Shown: positions 35,879-47,800 of the stretch, piece by piece | Numbering within the stretch: the stretch's first letter is position 1 | Layout: each line of letters begins with the position of its first letter | Assembly (NCBI GenBank): GCA_038496675.1 | Contig: CM076662.1 | Location: 18,669,081-18,733,080, forward strand | Direction: 5' to 3' | Source of the DNA: Rachycentron canadum | Lineage: Eukaryota; Chordata; Actinopteri; Carangiformes; Rachycentridae | Length of the DNA: 64,000 bases | The notes under the pieces: generated by a model | Database searches by the model: none | What the model was told of the DNA's origin: nothing | What the model saw: only the letters and a program-made list of their open reading frames with translations | Translations under genes and position numbers: made by a program

Positions 35879-38800
35879 ATGGGGGCCGCGCCGGGCTCGG
35901 GCTGGGAGGAGGGCGAGTTCGAGTTCAAGTTGGTGTTTGAGGAGGACCCGCCGCCGCGGCAGAGCCAGGGGCCGTCCCCGGTGCGCGCAGCCGAGCCGGA
36001 GAGCTCCGGTCCCGGCGAGGACAGCGACGGCGCCGCGCTGCACCTGGACTCCTCCGGCAGCGGCAGCAGCCAGGGTCAGCCTCGTTTCTTGGGTAGTTTA
36101 ATGTGTGGAGGTAAAAAAAAAAAAAAGGAGGCAGTGGATAGAGGAAGTCTGAGCAGCCAGAGGAAGCATGGGAACATCTCTATGTGTGTGTGTGATGTGT
36201 TGTAACGAGGGCCTTCATCTGCGTGTGTGTGTGTGTGTGTGTGTGTGATGTGTGCGTGCCTGCTTCTGTAAGCATGTGAGCATGAGTATATTTTTATTGT
36301 GTGTTTGTTTTGTGTGCGGTATGCATCTGCGTGTGTGCATATTCTGTATCCCTGCTCGGCGCATTTGCGTGTGTGCATTTGTGTATTTGTGCGCATGTGT
36401 GTGCGTGCAGCCCCAGACTCAATGTGTTTCTAATCAGCTGTGCGTGTGAGTAGAGTTAACAGCTGCCATCTGGGAAGGAACCTCAACCTCTGTGTACTGA
36501 ATGTGCACCACATACACACCTCCCTCCATCCCTCCCTCCCTCTTTCATTTCCATCTACCCTATTTTTCTCCACACACACACACACACACACACTCAGGAG
36601 CACACACACCTCATATCCTCACATCCACTCTCATTTGTTTCCCGCCCACACTGGCATACAGTTGTATTACCACACCCAAGGTATGAAAGTGAACTGCAAG
36701 AGAAACAAGAGGGCAATTTTTTACTCTAGGTGATTAATTATTTGCTTTTAATAGTGTAAACCTCCGCAGAAGTTGGTTCGACGCTGGCTCCTGCTCTCCC
36801 ATCACTCCTGATATTCAGATTTATGTCCCCAGCAACATGCAAACCAGTGCGACACGACGTCCTGTAAAACAAAGCGATGTTGACTTGGCTGCATGTGTCT
36901 ACCAGTTGTGACTGGTTGAACTAAACAGTGATTTAGTTGTTACTTTGATTTGAATATCTTTCAGACAGAGATAGACTTATACTGAAATCTTAACTCTTAA
37001 CTGTGTGTCTGCTAATACAAATCATTGTACAAAACCATTGCTCTGTTTTTCCCTAATTTAAATTTTGTACATAACTCTGACGCAATCATAATCATTTTTA
37101 TCTAAAGTAACATGAGGCCAGGGATTGTCGTGGCTCTAAAAACCTCAAGGCAAACTCAAGGCAGGAAAAACTGAATTTTTAAAAAAAAATTGTGCCTTTG
37201 ACGTTGAAAAGTTCAACATTCATTCACAAAAATGGTCCCTCAGATTTATCTTGTGGCCTCTTAAGGTGTTAGTGAACCACTGGCTCAACTCAGGACATAA
37301 TGTTTTATTTTAGATCTGGTAGACAGTAAAGTAAATAACCAACCATGTTAAATAACTCATAATAATATTAATAATAATAGTAATTTTCCATGTTGTGCAG
37401 TGGTGAAGTGGTCTTCCACTTAGGCTGGAGAATAAAGGATAACACACTTGATTGGAGAAAGTCTTCTTTCAAGTGGGTGAGAATACATCAAAGGAAGTGA
37501 CGTGATGTGTTTTGAGAAACTGTCAACTCTTACTTCTCTTTGAACATCTAAATGATCATTTTAGGAACTGTTACAAGAAGAAAGATTGAAGAGATGAAAT
37601 TAGCTAAGAATTCACAAGAAAAAAAAAACATGGCTCGGAAAAACCTCTGAAAAATAAGCATAGTTTTTTGGGTGTTTATCATCTCACAGCTTGGTATATT
37701 TATAATTTATCATTCATTAGATGATCTAATTATTGCTCCGTGTGAGAGGTTCAACTCAGGACACAGGATGAAGTATTAAAGAGTATTAGTATATTAAAGA
37801 GGCTTCCTAATGGCCTGTGACAGCTGATTTGTTCAATAACTGGCAGGTAAATTCTGCTGCTCTGTCCACAAACATATAAATGACTGTTGCAGCAATAGTT
37901 TTAAGATAAAACGATGAGTCTCAAGAGGGAAATGTATGTATTTGTGTTTTTAGCCTAAACACAGCTTCCAGTTGACATAGTTGTATATGTGAGATTAATT
38001 AATTCATTAATTAATTAACGATCAATGACTGGACACTGTTGATCATGCCCTTTTGAATTGACCGCCTGAAAAACTGGGTAGGCATCAAGGATACTGCAAT
38101 TGGTTGGTTTCATTCCCATCTTTTAGATCGAATCTACTCGTCACCATTGATAATTTCACCTCTTCTTTACCTGTGGTGTACCACAAGGTTCTATTTTAGG
38201 TCCAATTTTATCCAAATTTTTATCTACATGCTTCCTCTCGGCCAAATTATCCGACACCACAACATCTTCTTCCACTGCTACGCAGCTGACAGATATACCA
38301 CAGATAAACCTCCCACTAAGGCCTGATCAACCAGAAAGCTGCTGTTGTAGAATGCCTACCTTAGTTGTTGGATGGTGCAAAATTCCCTACAACGTAATAA
38401 TTCAAAATGTGAAATTATATTATTTGACCCGCCAAACCCTATATCTCTCCCATTCAGAAATCTTGGCGTAATGTTTGATTCAAACTTAACCTTAATACCT
38501 TAACCAAAACACAGCAGCTATGCTCCTTATCGGTTTTAACAGACGACATCACATCGCTCCAATCGTTGGCTTCCTGTCCATTTTAGAATTGATTTTAAGA
38601 TTTTACTGATCACTTTTAAAGCGCACCATAGCCTGGCTGCAAGTTACATAACTTATACTAAGCCCTTATGAGCCAATACACAGCAATAGATCCTCGGGTG
38701 GAGCCTTTCTGGTCGTTCCAGAGTTGAGACTTTTTCTATCAGGGCCCCTCGTCTCTGGAACAATTTAAAGATATAAGGCAGAATCAGTGTCTTCTTTTAA

Positions 38801-41800
38801 ATTGCTTCTAAAAACTAATTTTTATGTGATGTTGTCTTTTTTATTCATTTTTACTTCGCCTAATCTCTTTTTACTCTTTGCTGTGTTATCCTTTTATCAC
38901 ATATGTTATTGCTATTATTATTGTTATCATTATTATTATTTAAATCCTCCCTGTATTTCCCTTATGGTGCGTGCGTGTTTGTGTGTGTGCATGCACGGCA
39001 TCTGCTCCCTGCTATTATTACTATTATGTTATTGTTTCCTTTTCTCCTGCTCAGATTCATGTTTCAAAGCACTTTGTAAACTTTGTTTTTAAAAGGTGCT
39101 ATATTAATAAAGCTATTATTATTATTATTATAATTAATAGCTACTCAGCCACCATTGGTGTTAGGGAAATATATGCACTTTTTAATTTGATTATAGCGTC
39201 CAATAGTGCCATATGAGGATTTGGCATGAGTATAGATTAGTGATTTTGAGGTTCAACTCAGGACACGTAATAAAACTTTAGCGTATACTTGATCCCTGAG
39301 ACTTTAGATTAACTTTATTGTGTTCAATAACTGTTGGGTGGGTTTTCTTGGCTTTTAAACTCCTCTGCTGGTCAGTACACAAACATCAAAATCTTTATTT
39401 CATGTGAAAAATCCACCAACAGAAGAGTTGCCTCAGCACTGCAGCTTTAATCACTTGGAAATATTTTTGTTGCCAGGAAACATTTGAGGAGATTTTTCAC
39501 CCTGAGTCTTAATTTGTTGGCAGTTGGCTGTTGCGCGTCCCCGTTGCCCAAAAATTGCCGGTATGGCCTGCCGCCACTGCAGTGCACCAATGATCAATTG
39601 GAGCCTGGCTAATTACAGAGTAACTACTGTTTGGCTCCATGTGGAGGCCGACCGCACCACGCTGGGGAAGTGTTGCGGTGAGGGCTGTGGTTTTGCAGGG
39701 TCACGTCCTCAAGAGGATGGTTGTTTGTCAGCGTCCAAGAAATTCTGTTGAGACTGTTTTCTGTAAAAGGCCCACATCATCTTCGCAACTGTATGGATTA
39801 GCAGTAGAGTTGGGTCTGTGATAGTTGAACAGTGTAATATTTGGTAATTCTTTGCCATATGATATGGAATATAGAACTAAAATCTACTTTCATATTAGTC
39901 AAGTTTATTATATATCAGGATAAACTCCTTTTGATGTATCATATAAAGCTACTTTGTCGCCTAGTTCCCACAGATTTCTGGAGTTTTATTCCTAACTAAC
40001 GACTTCAGTTATTTATGAGGTAGTTATCATTTGTAGAATAATTCAGTGGAATTATTTGTCTTGCCAGAAAACATATAAACATATAAACATGAAACATTTA
40101 TAGCATTCAAAATATGACACTCACCGATAGCTCAACAAGAAAGGATACAATTATAATATATATTCCCCAAAAAGGTCAAACTCTTCCTTTATATTAAAAG
40201 TGACAAAAACGCTGCACTTTTTGAAAGACACTAATCGTGCACTTTGTGAGAAAAAAGTTCCAGTTGCATGCATTTTCCATATGGCAACTATTACAGCGCA
40301 GTAAATCAAGGAAAATTGATGTGTAATGAATGATGCGGGCATGTTGATGATGAAAAAAAAAAGAATCTTTACCTACCACAAATTGTGTTTACGATATTTC
40401 GATTGACATCTAATGAGTCTTTCCCATGCCAGATGTAAAAGAACAGCAGGTTTTCAGAGCTAACTGTCATCGTGTGGTTCTGAAAAAAGAGCAATGGGAG
40501 GTCACATGACCCCCCCCCCCAAAATAAATCCACAAGATGTGATATGAGAAGAAAGTGCGTTTGAACAAGGAGGGAAAAGCACGCCAGAAAATAAATTGTT
40601 GCCATGTGGAAGTAAAGGTGAATATTAGGGAAATGAACTTACTTTAAACTCGGTTGGTTATCAGCACTTTGATCCACAGCTGTGGTTCAACAACACGGTG
40701 AAGATGCTCAGTCTAAACCTACGACGTTCATTTTCTTTCCTCTCACTCAAACTGAGGGTTGTTTACTTTCAGTTACAGACAACCACCTGGCTGCCAATCA
40801 TGCCGGACACTCGATCAGCATCCCCAGCCCGCCGCCCTCAGCCAGTCAGCGGGCTGGGATGCATTCCCCGCCTCCACGAAGGGCCCCGGTCAGAGAGTTC
40901 AGCGGGACCTATGAGAGCCTGCCAGCACGCTCTGTACAGGTGAGACAACCTCTTCATGCTCAGAGAGTCTGAACCTAAAAAGTTCAAACTGTTTTGCCCC
41001 ATTAATGTGCTGAGCTTAGCTGTGGGACCTGCACTCACCATGACATGTTGACTTTCTCCATACAATCACAAACTGAATCTCTGTCATCACGTATAAATTA
41101 CTACATTTACTCTGCATTCATGGGGTTGTCATCACTCACAACTGAAAACTGCCTAATTTAGAACTAAATCTACTTAGATGCACATTTCTTTGAAGGTGAA
41201 CTTGGGCTTGAAACATTTCCAGAGACGTCACTTCTGAAACTGTGGGAACTGTTGCTCTTTAACACAGTCTCACTCCAAAAACAGCAAAGCCTTTCACTTA
41301 TCATTTATTTTGACGCAAAATCCAGGGAAGTTATATCAGTTACGATCTCATTCAAAATCATATCAAAGGCTTCTAGGTGGATTTCTTGCTTTTCTAGTCT
41401 GCCAGTGGTTTCATTTAGTCCAAACAGCATTAATTTAAGCTTTCAAAATCTTGAAATTTAATAAAAATGATCGATTACAGTGAACATGTATAAGATTAAT
41501 TGTATTTTTGTTAATGTTGCACTGTTGCTGAAAAATCCACTTTCTTGTTGTTGCATTTAGCTCCTTCAACATCCAATGACGTGTTGATGTGAGATGAAAA
41601 AAATGCAAACGTGGATGCTGATTAATAAGATTTGGATTTTTTTATGATGATGATATAGTTTGGAACAAAATCAGCTCCATTACCTCATGATTATAATGGA
41701 AGTAAATGGACACTGTGATAGTTTTTGTAAATCAGGTGAAAATAGTAAATGTCTTGAATGTAGGTAATGGATCTAAATTTCCAGAATGTCCCTTTAACCT

Positions 41801-44800
41801 TTTGTGTAGCCCATTGAAAATAAGCTTTTTCATTCATTGATCAATTATTTTGCACCTAATTTTTTAGTCTATGTTAGAAAACAGTAAAAAAAAAATGTCA
41901 CAGTCTTGAGGAGCCTAAGGAGATTTCATGTAAGATGTCTTTTTCCTAACTAACTAACTAAAACTTCCGGTGATGAAAAACAGAGAAAATACTCTGCATT
42001 TTTGATGATTAGATAACTGACCAATTACTTTATCATTAAATGTTTTTAACTTTGTGTGAATTTACTGAGAAAAACTAAGAAAATGAATCCTCTTCGGTTC
42101 AGGTTTCAGAGTCACGTGTTGTCGAGTGTCCCAGCATCCAGATAACCACCATCTCCCCTGAAGACGACCCAGCACCCACCATTTCCAGCTACTGGGACAT
42201 GGGTGGCGGAGGAGGGTGGGACCATGAGCGCCTCTACCTCCCACTTCTGGACCACTTTACCTACCGTGACAGATGCCCGGGCTCCCTCAGCCCCAGCCCG
42301 GCCTCCAGCCCCTCCTCCCGTGGCTGGCTGAGCCCCGCCTCCAGCTGCGACTCCCTGCTGGTGGAGGAGGAGGAGCTGAACGAGGCCGCCATCAACTTTG
42401 GGCTTTCGTCATCGCGGCCCACCTCTCCTGGGGGTAAAAAGCGCAGAAACTCCCCCCTGGCCTCCCCCTGTACCTCACGGAGGAGCAGTTACTCAGAGGA
42501 ACTGCAGGGGTGCAACCTGGAGGGTGGAGACTCCACCCCCCTGTCACAAGCTCCACCCAGCAGCTGTGAGCTCAGCATCCCTCAAAAAACCAGGAAGACG
42601 TCACTGGAGCAGGTGAAGATGCTGGTTTTAGCTTTGTGGTAAAATATGAAGCATTTTACAGACTTTTAAAAGCCCCACAGTGGTGACCCTCACTTGTCTC
42701 CCCCAGTTGTCTCCCAGGGAGGTGGATCAGGAGCAGGCTCAAGGCCACATCTCCCCCTGCCCAATGCCAGAGACCCAGCAGACCAGGAGAGAGCCCCCAT
42801 CACTGGGCATGGACTACCTCTCTGTGCCCCCCGCTCTGGCTTGGGGCAGAGCCCGAGCCAGTGCCCATAGCCCTCTGTTCAGGCAAGACACACACACAAA
42901 CACACAGAAACCATCAGTTCCCAGACCAATATTCTCAATAATGTCTTGTTCTTAAATACTAAGTAATTTCTTCATCAGAGTTGATGTGGATGAGATGCGA
43001 TCAACATTTTTTTACAAAACCCAGCTTCATTTGCACAAATTGAAAGTATAATCTTTACGTGTTGATGATCACTAAGCTCTGGTGCTGTGTAGATTTGCAC
43101 CTGTCGTGTTTGCATGTGTAAATTTAATGTTAATCTCATTAGTTGGTCTATTGCAGATGCAGTTATTCATCTGCATCTGCCGTGCATCTCTGTTTACTGT
43201 TCACGAGTAAAAGTGCCGGTCTAATGAGCTCTCTGATCCAACGCAGGTCTAACGCTCTGCCGCCACTGGACTGGCCGCTGCCATCCCAGTTTGACCAGTA
43301 CGAGCTGCGTATTGAGGTGCAGCCCCGTCCTCACCACAGAGCCCACTACGAGACAGAGGGCAGCAGGGGAGCAGTGAAGGCAGCGCCGACAGGACATCCT
43401 GTCGTCAAGGTGAAACACAGACATACAGCTTCATAAAGATGTATTTAGAAATACAACACAACAACACACACAGACAAAAATCTGTGACTCTAATGTTATA
43501 TTTAATGTAATTTCTAATCAAGCCGAGGTTGAAAGTCAGTGTGAAAGTTTTGAGTTTGTAATAGTGGAACAAAGTCTCAGGACACGTGGCTCGCTGCTGC
43601 CGGCCTCATCACAGTTTGACTCCATCTCTCACACTGGGTTTCTCTTTACAGTTGTGTGGATACACAGAGAGGAAACCGCTCTCTCTTCAGGTTTTCGTTG
43701 GAACAGCTGACGACAGATCCATCAGACCACATCCTTTCTATCAGATACACAGGTACTGAAATGCACTGCACTTTCCATTTAAAATCAAACTTAACATAAT
43801 GTATATTCACGGGGAACATTGTGTGATCGCTGTGGCTTTAATTATTGCATAATCTACCACCAGCTGCTTGTTGTGTTGGTCAAGGAATGTTTTTCTTTTT
43901 GCACTGGTCGTTGTCAGTGTGACTTGTTGTTGGTGGGAACATCATCTTAAAGTAGGAGGAAGCTATTATTTGCCTCAACTACTTGTATCTTGAATGTGAT
44001 GTGTGGGATATTTTGGGACATTGAAAATGATTTCAGCAGTTTCCTCAACAAACTACATGTAGTTGTTCCTTTCATAGATTGATTGACAGATGTTCTTAGA
44101 AGATACAGTTCAATTTTATTCAGACGACTCTCACCATTGCAGCAAATACTGTATGAAATAGTAAATAAAGTAAATAAGTAGATAAAAATAATATATAAAG
44201 ACATATCACATCTCGTATTATATTTATCTACTTTTATATTTTAAAAGTAAATATAAGTATATTTAAGTTCAGGTCTACAAAAAAATCATAAACATTTTTT
44301 TTCCTTCATAAGTCGTTTCAGTGATTGATCAATCATCAGAAGAGTTTTTAATCGAACTCCTGATATCTCAGAGCTGTAAATGGAGGACTGTTAAATGAAG
44401 ATGTTTCTCTCTCTTTAGGGTGACAGGGAAGATGGTGGGCACTGCCAGTCATGAGAGCGTTCAGGCAGGGACCAAACTGCTGGACATCCCCCTCAACCCC
44501 GAGAACAACATGACTGCACTGTGAGTAGAAGAGGGACGTGGCCACAGAGCAGGTCATTCTCATTTCTGCATGTCATTCAGCTTCCTGCTCCAATTTCAAG
44601 GTCATTTTGAACCAGTGCAGAAGAATGTGACTGTTAAGTCCTGGTGGAAAGTACATTTACTACTTTACTGTACTTATACAAGTTTGAGGTGAGGAATATT
44701 TTAATTTTATGCTACTTTATACCTTTGAGAAGGAGATATTTACTTTTACATTTCACAACAAAGTCAAAGACTAGAGAAAAAATCTGAAATATTTATACAA

Positions 44801-47800
44801 TTTTTTTTTTTTTTTCTTGTTTTTCTCCAATTAATCATTGGAGGGGCCCCGATCTGGAACTAATAGACTTAACTACTAGCAGCTACAACAGCAAAATGCT
44901 GCACACACTGATCCATCAGTATTATTTTTATATAGTAATATATCACAGGGATACTGCAAGTACTAATTCCTGATGTATTTCACTCAAGTTAAGGACATGA
45001 ATTTTTTTTCATTTGCTGTCAGAGAGAAAGATATTGAGCCTCACCTGGATACATTTACAGTTTGAACTCTTTTGTGTTGTAGCATTGACTGTGCAGGGAT
45101 CCTGAAGCTGAGGAACTCGGATATCGAGCTGAGAAAAGGAGAAACAGACGTTGGCAGGAAGAACACACGCGTTCGCTTGGTTTTTCGCACCCACCTCCCA
45201 CTGGCGCCCCCTGTTGCCTCACCGGGTCGGGTCCTGGCTCTGCAGGTTGCCTCCATGCCCATCGAATGCTGTGAGTTGCCAGTCACACATGGTTTTAGAG
45301 ACGCTGGCCTTGGTAGAGCTACTTTAGGTGTGTTTTGGTCTGTACCGGACTCAGTCTTCACACGGCCTTGACAAATTATACATTGTTTGAAAGCTTAAGT
45401 CTCCTGGTTCTGTCTGTGCAAAGCATTTTAGGATCCCACACATCATTGCAGCCGATGTTGATACAGACCTGGACATGGCTCCAAAGTGCTTTCCTCAGAA
45501 AAGACCTACTACAGATTTTACTTTCCCTTTTTTATTCTAAAAAAAAAAAATAAGCGAGGCAAACATTTGTTCCATGTTTAAGTTTCGTTCAGTATCTTTC
45601 ATTCTCATTCTGACTTTTTGGTTGTAAGATTTAAAAAGCTACCTTTCAAAGGAGATCAGGGTTATGGCTGTAATCCAAGGGGTTGAAAAACAGTAACCTT
45701 TATTAATTTGGGTACAATATATTTATGATTTTGCAAGATGGTTCACTGATGATCCATTATCCTAATTTAAAGCCAGTTTGTGGAGCTCTACTACACACTG
45801 GCTTTAAGTAAGAGTAAAATTATTAGCACTGAAGGGCTTGTTTGATTTGACTGACTCTGTCCTCCCTGTCCTCAGCCCAGCGATCGGCCCAGGAGCTGCC
45901 TGTCATTGAGTCTGTCAGTCTCACTTCCTGCTCTGTGGAGGGGGGAGAGGAACTTCTGCTAAGTGGCACCAACTTCCTGCCAATCTCCAGAGTCGTTTTC
46001 ATGGAGAGAGGAACAGGTAAGTGTGAGGTCTGCACAGAGGAGGCAAAATGGAAATGATGTGATTTCTGATCAGAACTTTGAGCTCGTTACCAGGAAGAAG
46101 TAAATGTACTGCAAACAAGGATTTGTGAAGCTGCTGAAGAAAATAATTTTTGCTTTATTAGTCTGAACACACATTTAAATTTATTTAATTAATAGTTGGA
46201 GTAATAATAACCCTTCCAATTGCAGAATTGTGCCACAAATTCAATCTCGGGCCTTTTTTTCTATTCTTTTTTGTATTCTGTGTAAATCAGCATGTGTGCT
46301 GGTTTTGATCTGTGAGGCTCTTGAACAACAGTCATTCAGATGTTGTACAGATGGACATCGCACTGAGCTTCCACTCAGTCACACTCACTGAATGAAAAAA
46401 AAAAACAAACCACAAGATCGTAGACAGTTGTTCTGTCTGGTTTTAACTTGTATATGAGTGAGTTTATATAAATAAGTGAGCAATGTAGGTTTGGACCAAT
46501 AGTGTCAGTGTCAGAGTCTTAAAATCGTCAGGTGGGAAACTGCAACAGGATCAATGTGCCTCAGGAGTAAGTAAGTAAGGTTTCAGGACGAACAGCATCA
46601 TTTTACATCAGTGAGGTTTACAAACCCTTCATTTATTCTGGGGAACGGTAGAAGTAATGACCTTGTTCATACAGTTAAAGATCAGCAGTTAGTTTTCACT
46701 GTTCTCACAGTTGAAGTTAAGATTTCAATCAGTTGTCAGTGGAGGCTGATTTACAAACACAACCAACTGATGGAAAGTGATGGATATTCATTAAGCTGAC
46801 TGTGGAAATGTGTGCGTGTGTGTTTTTGTGAATGTGTGTGTGCGCACATCTAGGTTACACTTGTCCCTAATTCTTTCTTATGTTCTTATCTATCAGATGG
46901 TAAATTACAGTGGGAGGAGGAGGCTCATGTCGACCGTGACAACAGCAACGAGGTAATTCAGCACGTGTGATGTCAGTCTGAAAAACATCCGGAAAAAAAA
47001 AACAAAAAACAAAACATGACTGATTCTTAACAGATGACCTCTTCAACTTTTCATCAACTTGTAACATAAATCAGCAGACGCAGCTAAAGCATGTGATGAA
47101 TCTCTTCCAGCCTATGACGTGTTATGTCTGCACTTCTTTCTCCTGGTAGTGTTTGTTGTGCGTGAGAGTTCCCGCCTACAGCGACCTGTCCGTCAGTCGG
47201 CCGGTGTCTGTCAGTCTTTATGTCTCCAACGGGAAGCGGAAAAGAAGCAGCACGCACTGCTTCAAGTATTTGCCCAGTGAGTGTCCCTTAATATATAATA
47301 TATAATATATATATATACATAATTTACAAGTACAAATGTTTATTTCTCATAATTTAATTTATGTTGTACCTGAACTGAACCATTGAACCTCCATATTTTT
47401 TTGACACTGACATGAAATGTTTGTGTAGCACTGAGCACTGCAATTGTCAAATATCCCAAATTGATAACTAATGCTTGGTCGGATGTGATCATTGTGTTTA
47501 ATATTTCTTTGATCAATTATTTCCTCATCTAAATTTACAGATATTTAGCTTATTTTGATAAACAGGGGAAAAAAAGACACACGTTCACGTTCCCAAAACC
47601 AAGATATCGACAGAACACGTCACATTAAGAGTCAAGCTGCGTTGACACAGAACCTTCTTAACTAAACCTGAGCACATTACACAGCCCTGATACTTCATCA
47701 CTAAAAAGGAACACAAATAACTTTTGGCAAAACACCTTTAAAGCTGGGCTTCAGCAAACAAAGAACTATTTTTGTTTTAAGCAGTGACCCACATCAGGTT

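Noticed and set aside
34323..35928. Long Ser/Pro- or Gly/Arg-rich frames upstream of nfatc4
   Set aside because: They are low-complexity products of purine-rich DNA, and several cross the N-marked artificial junction.
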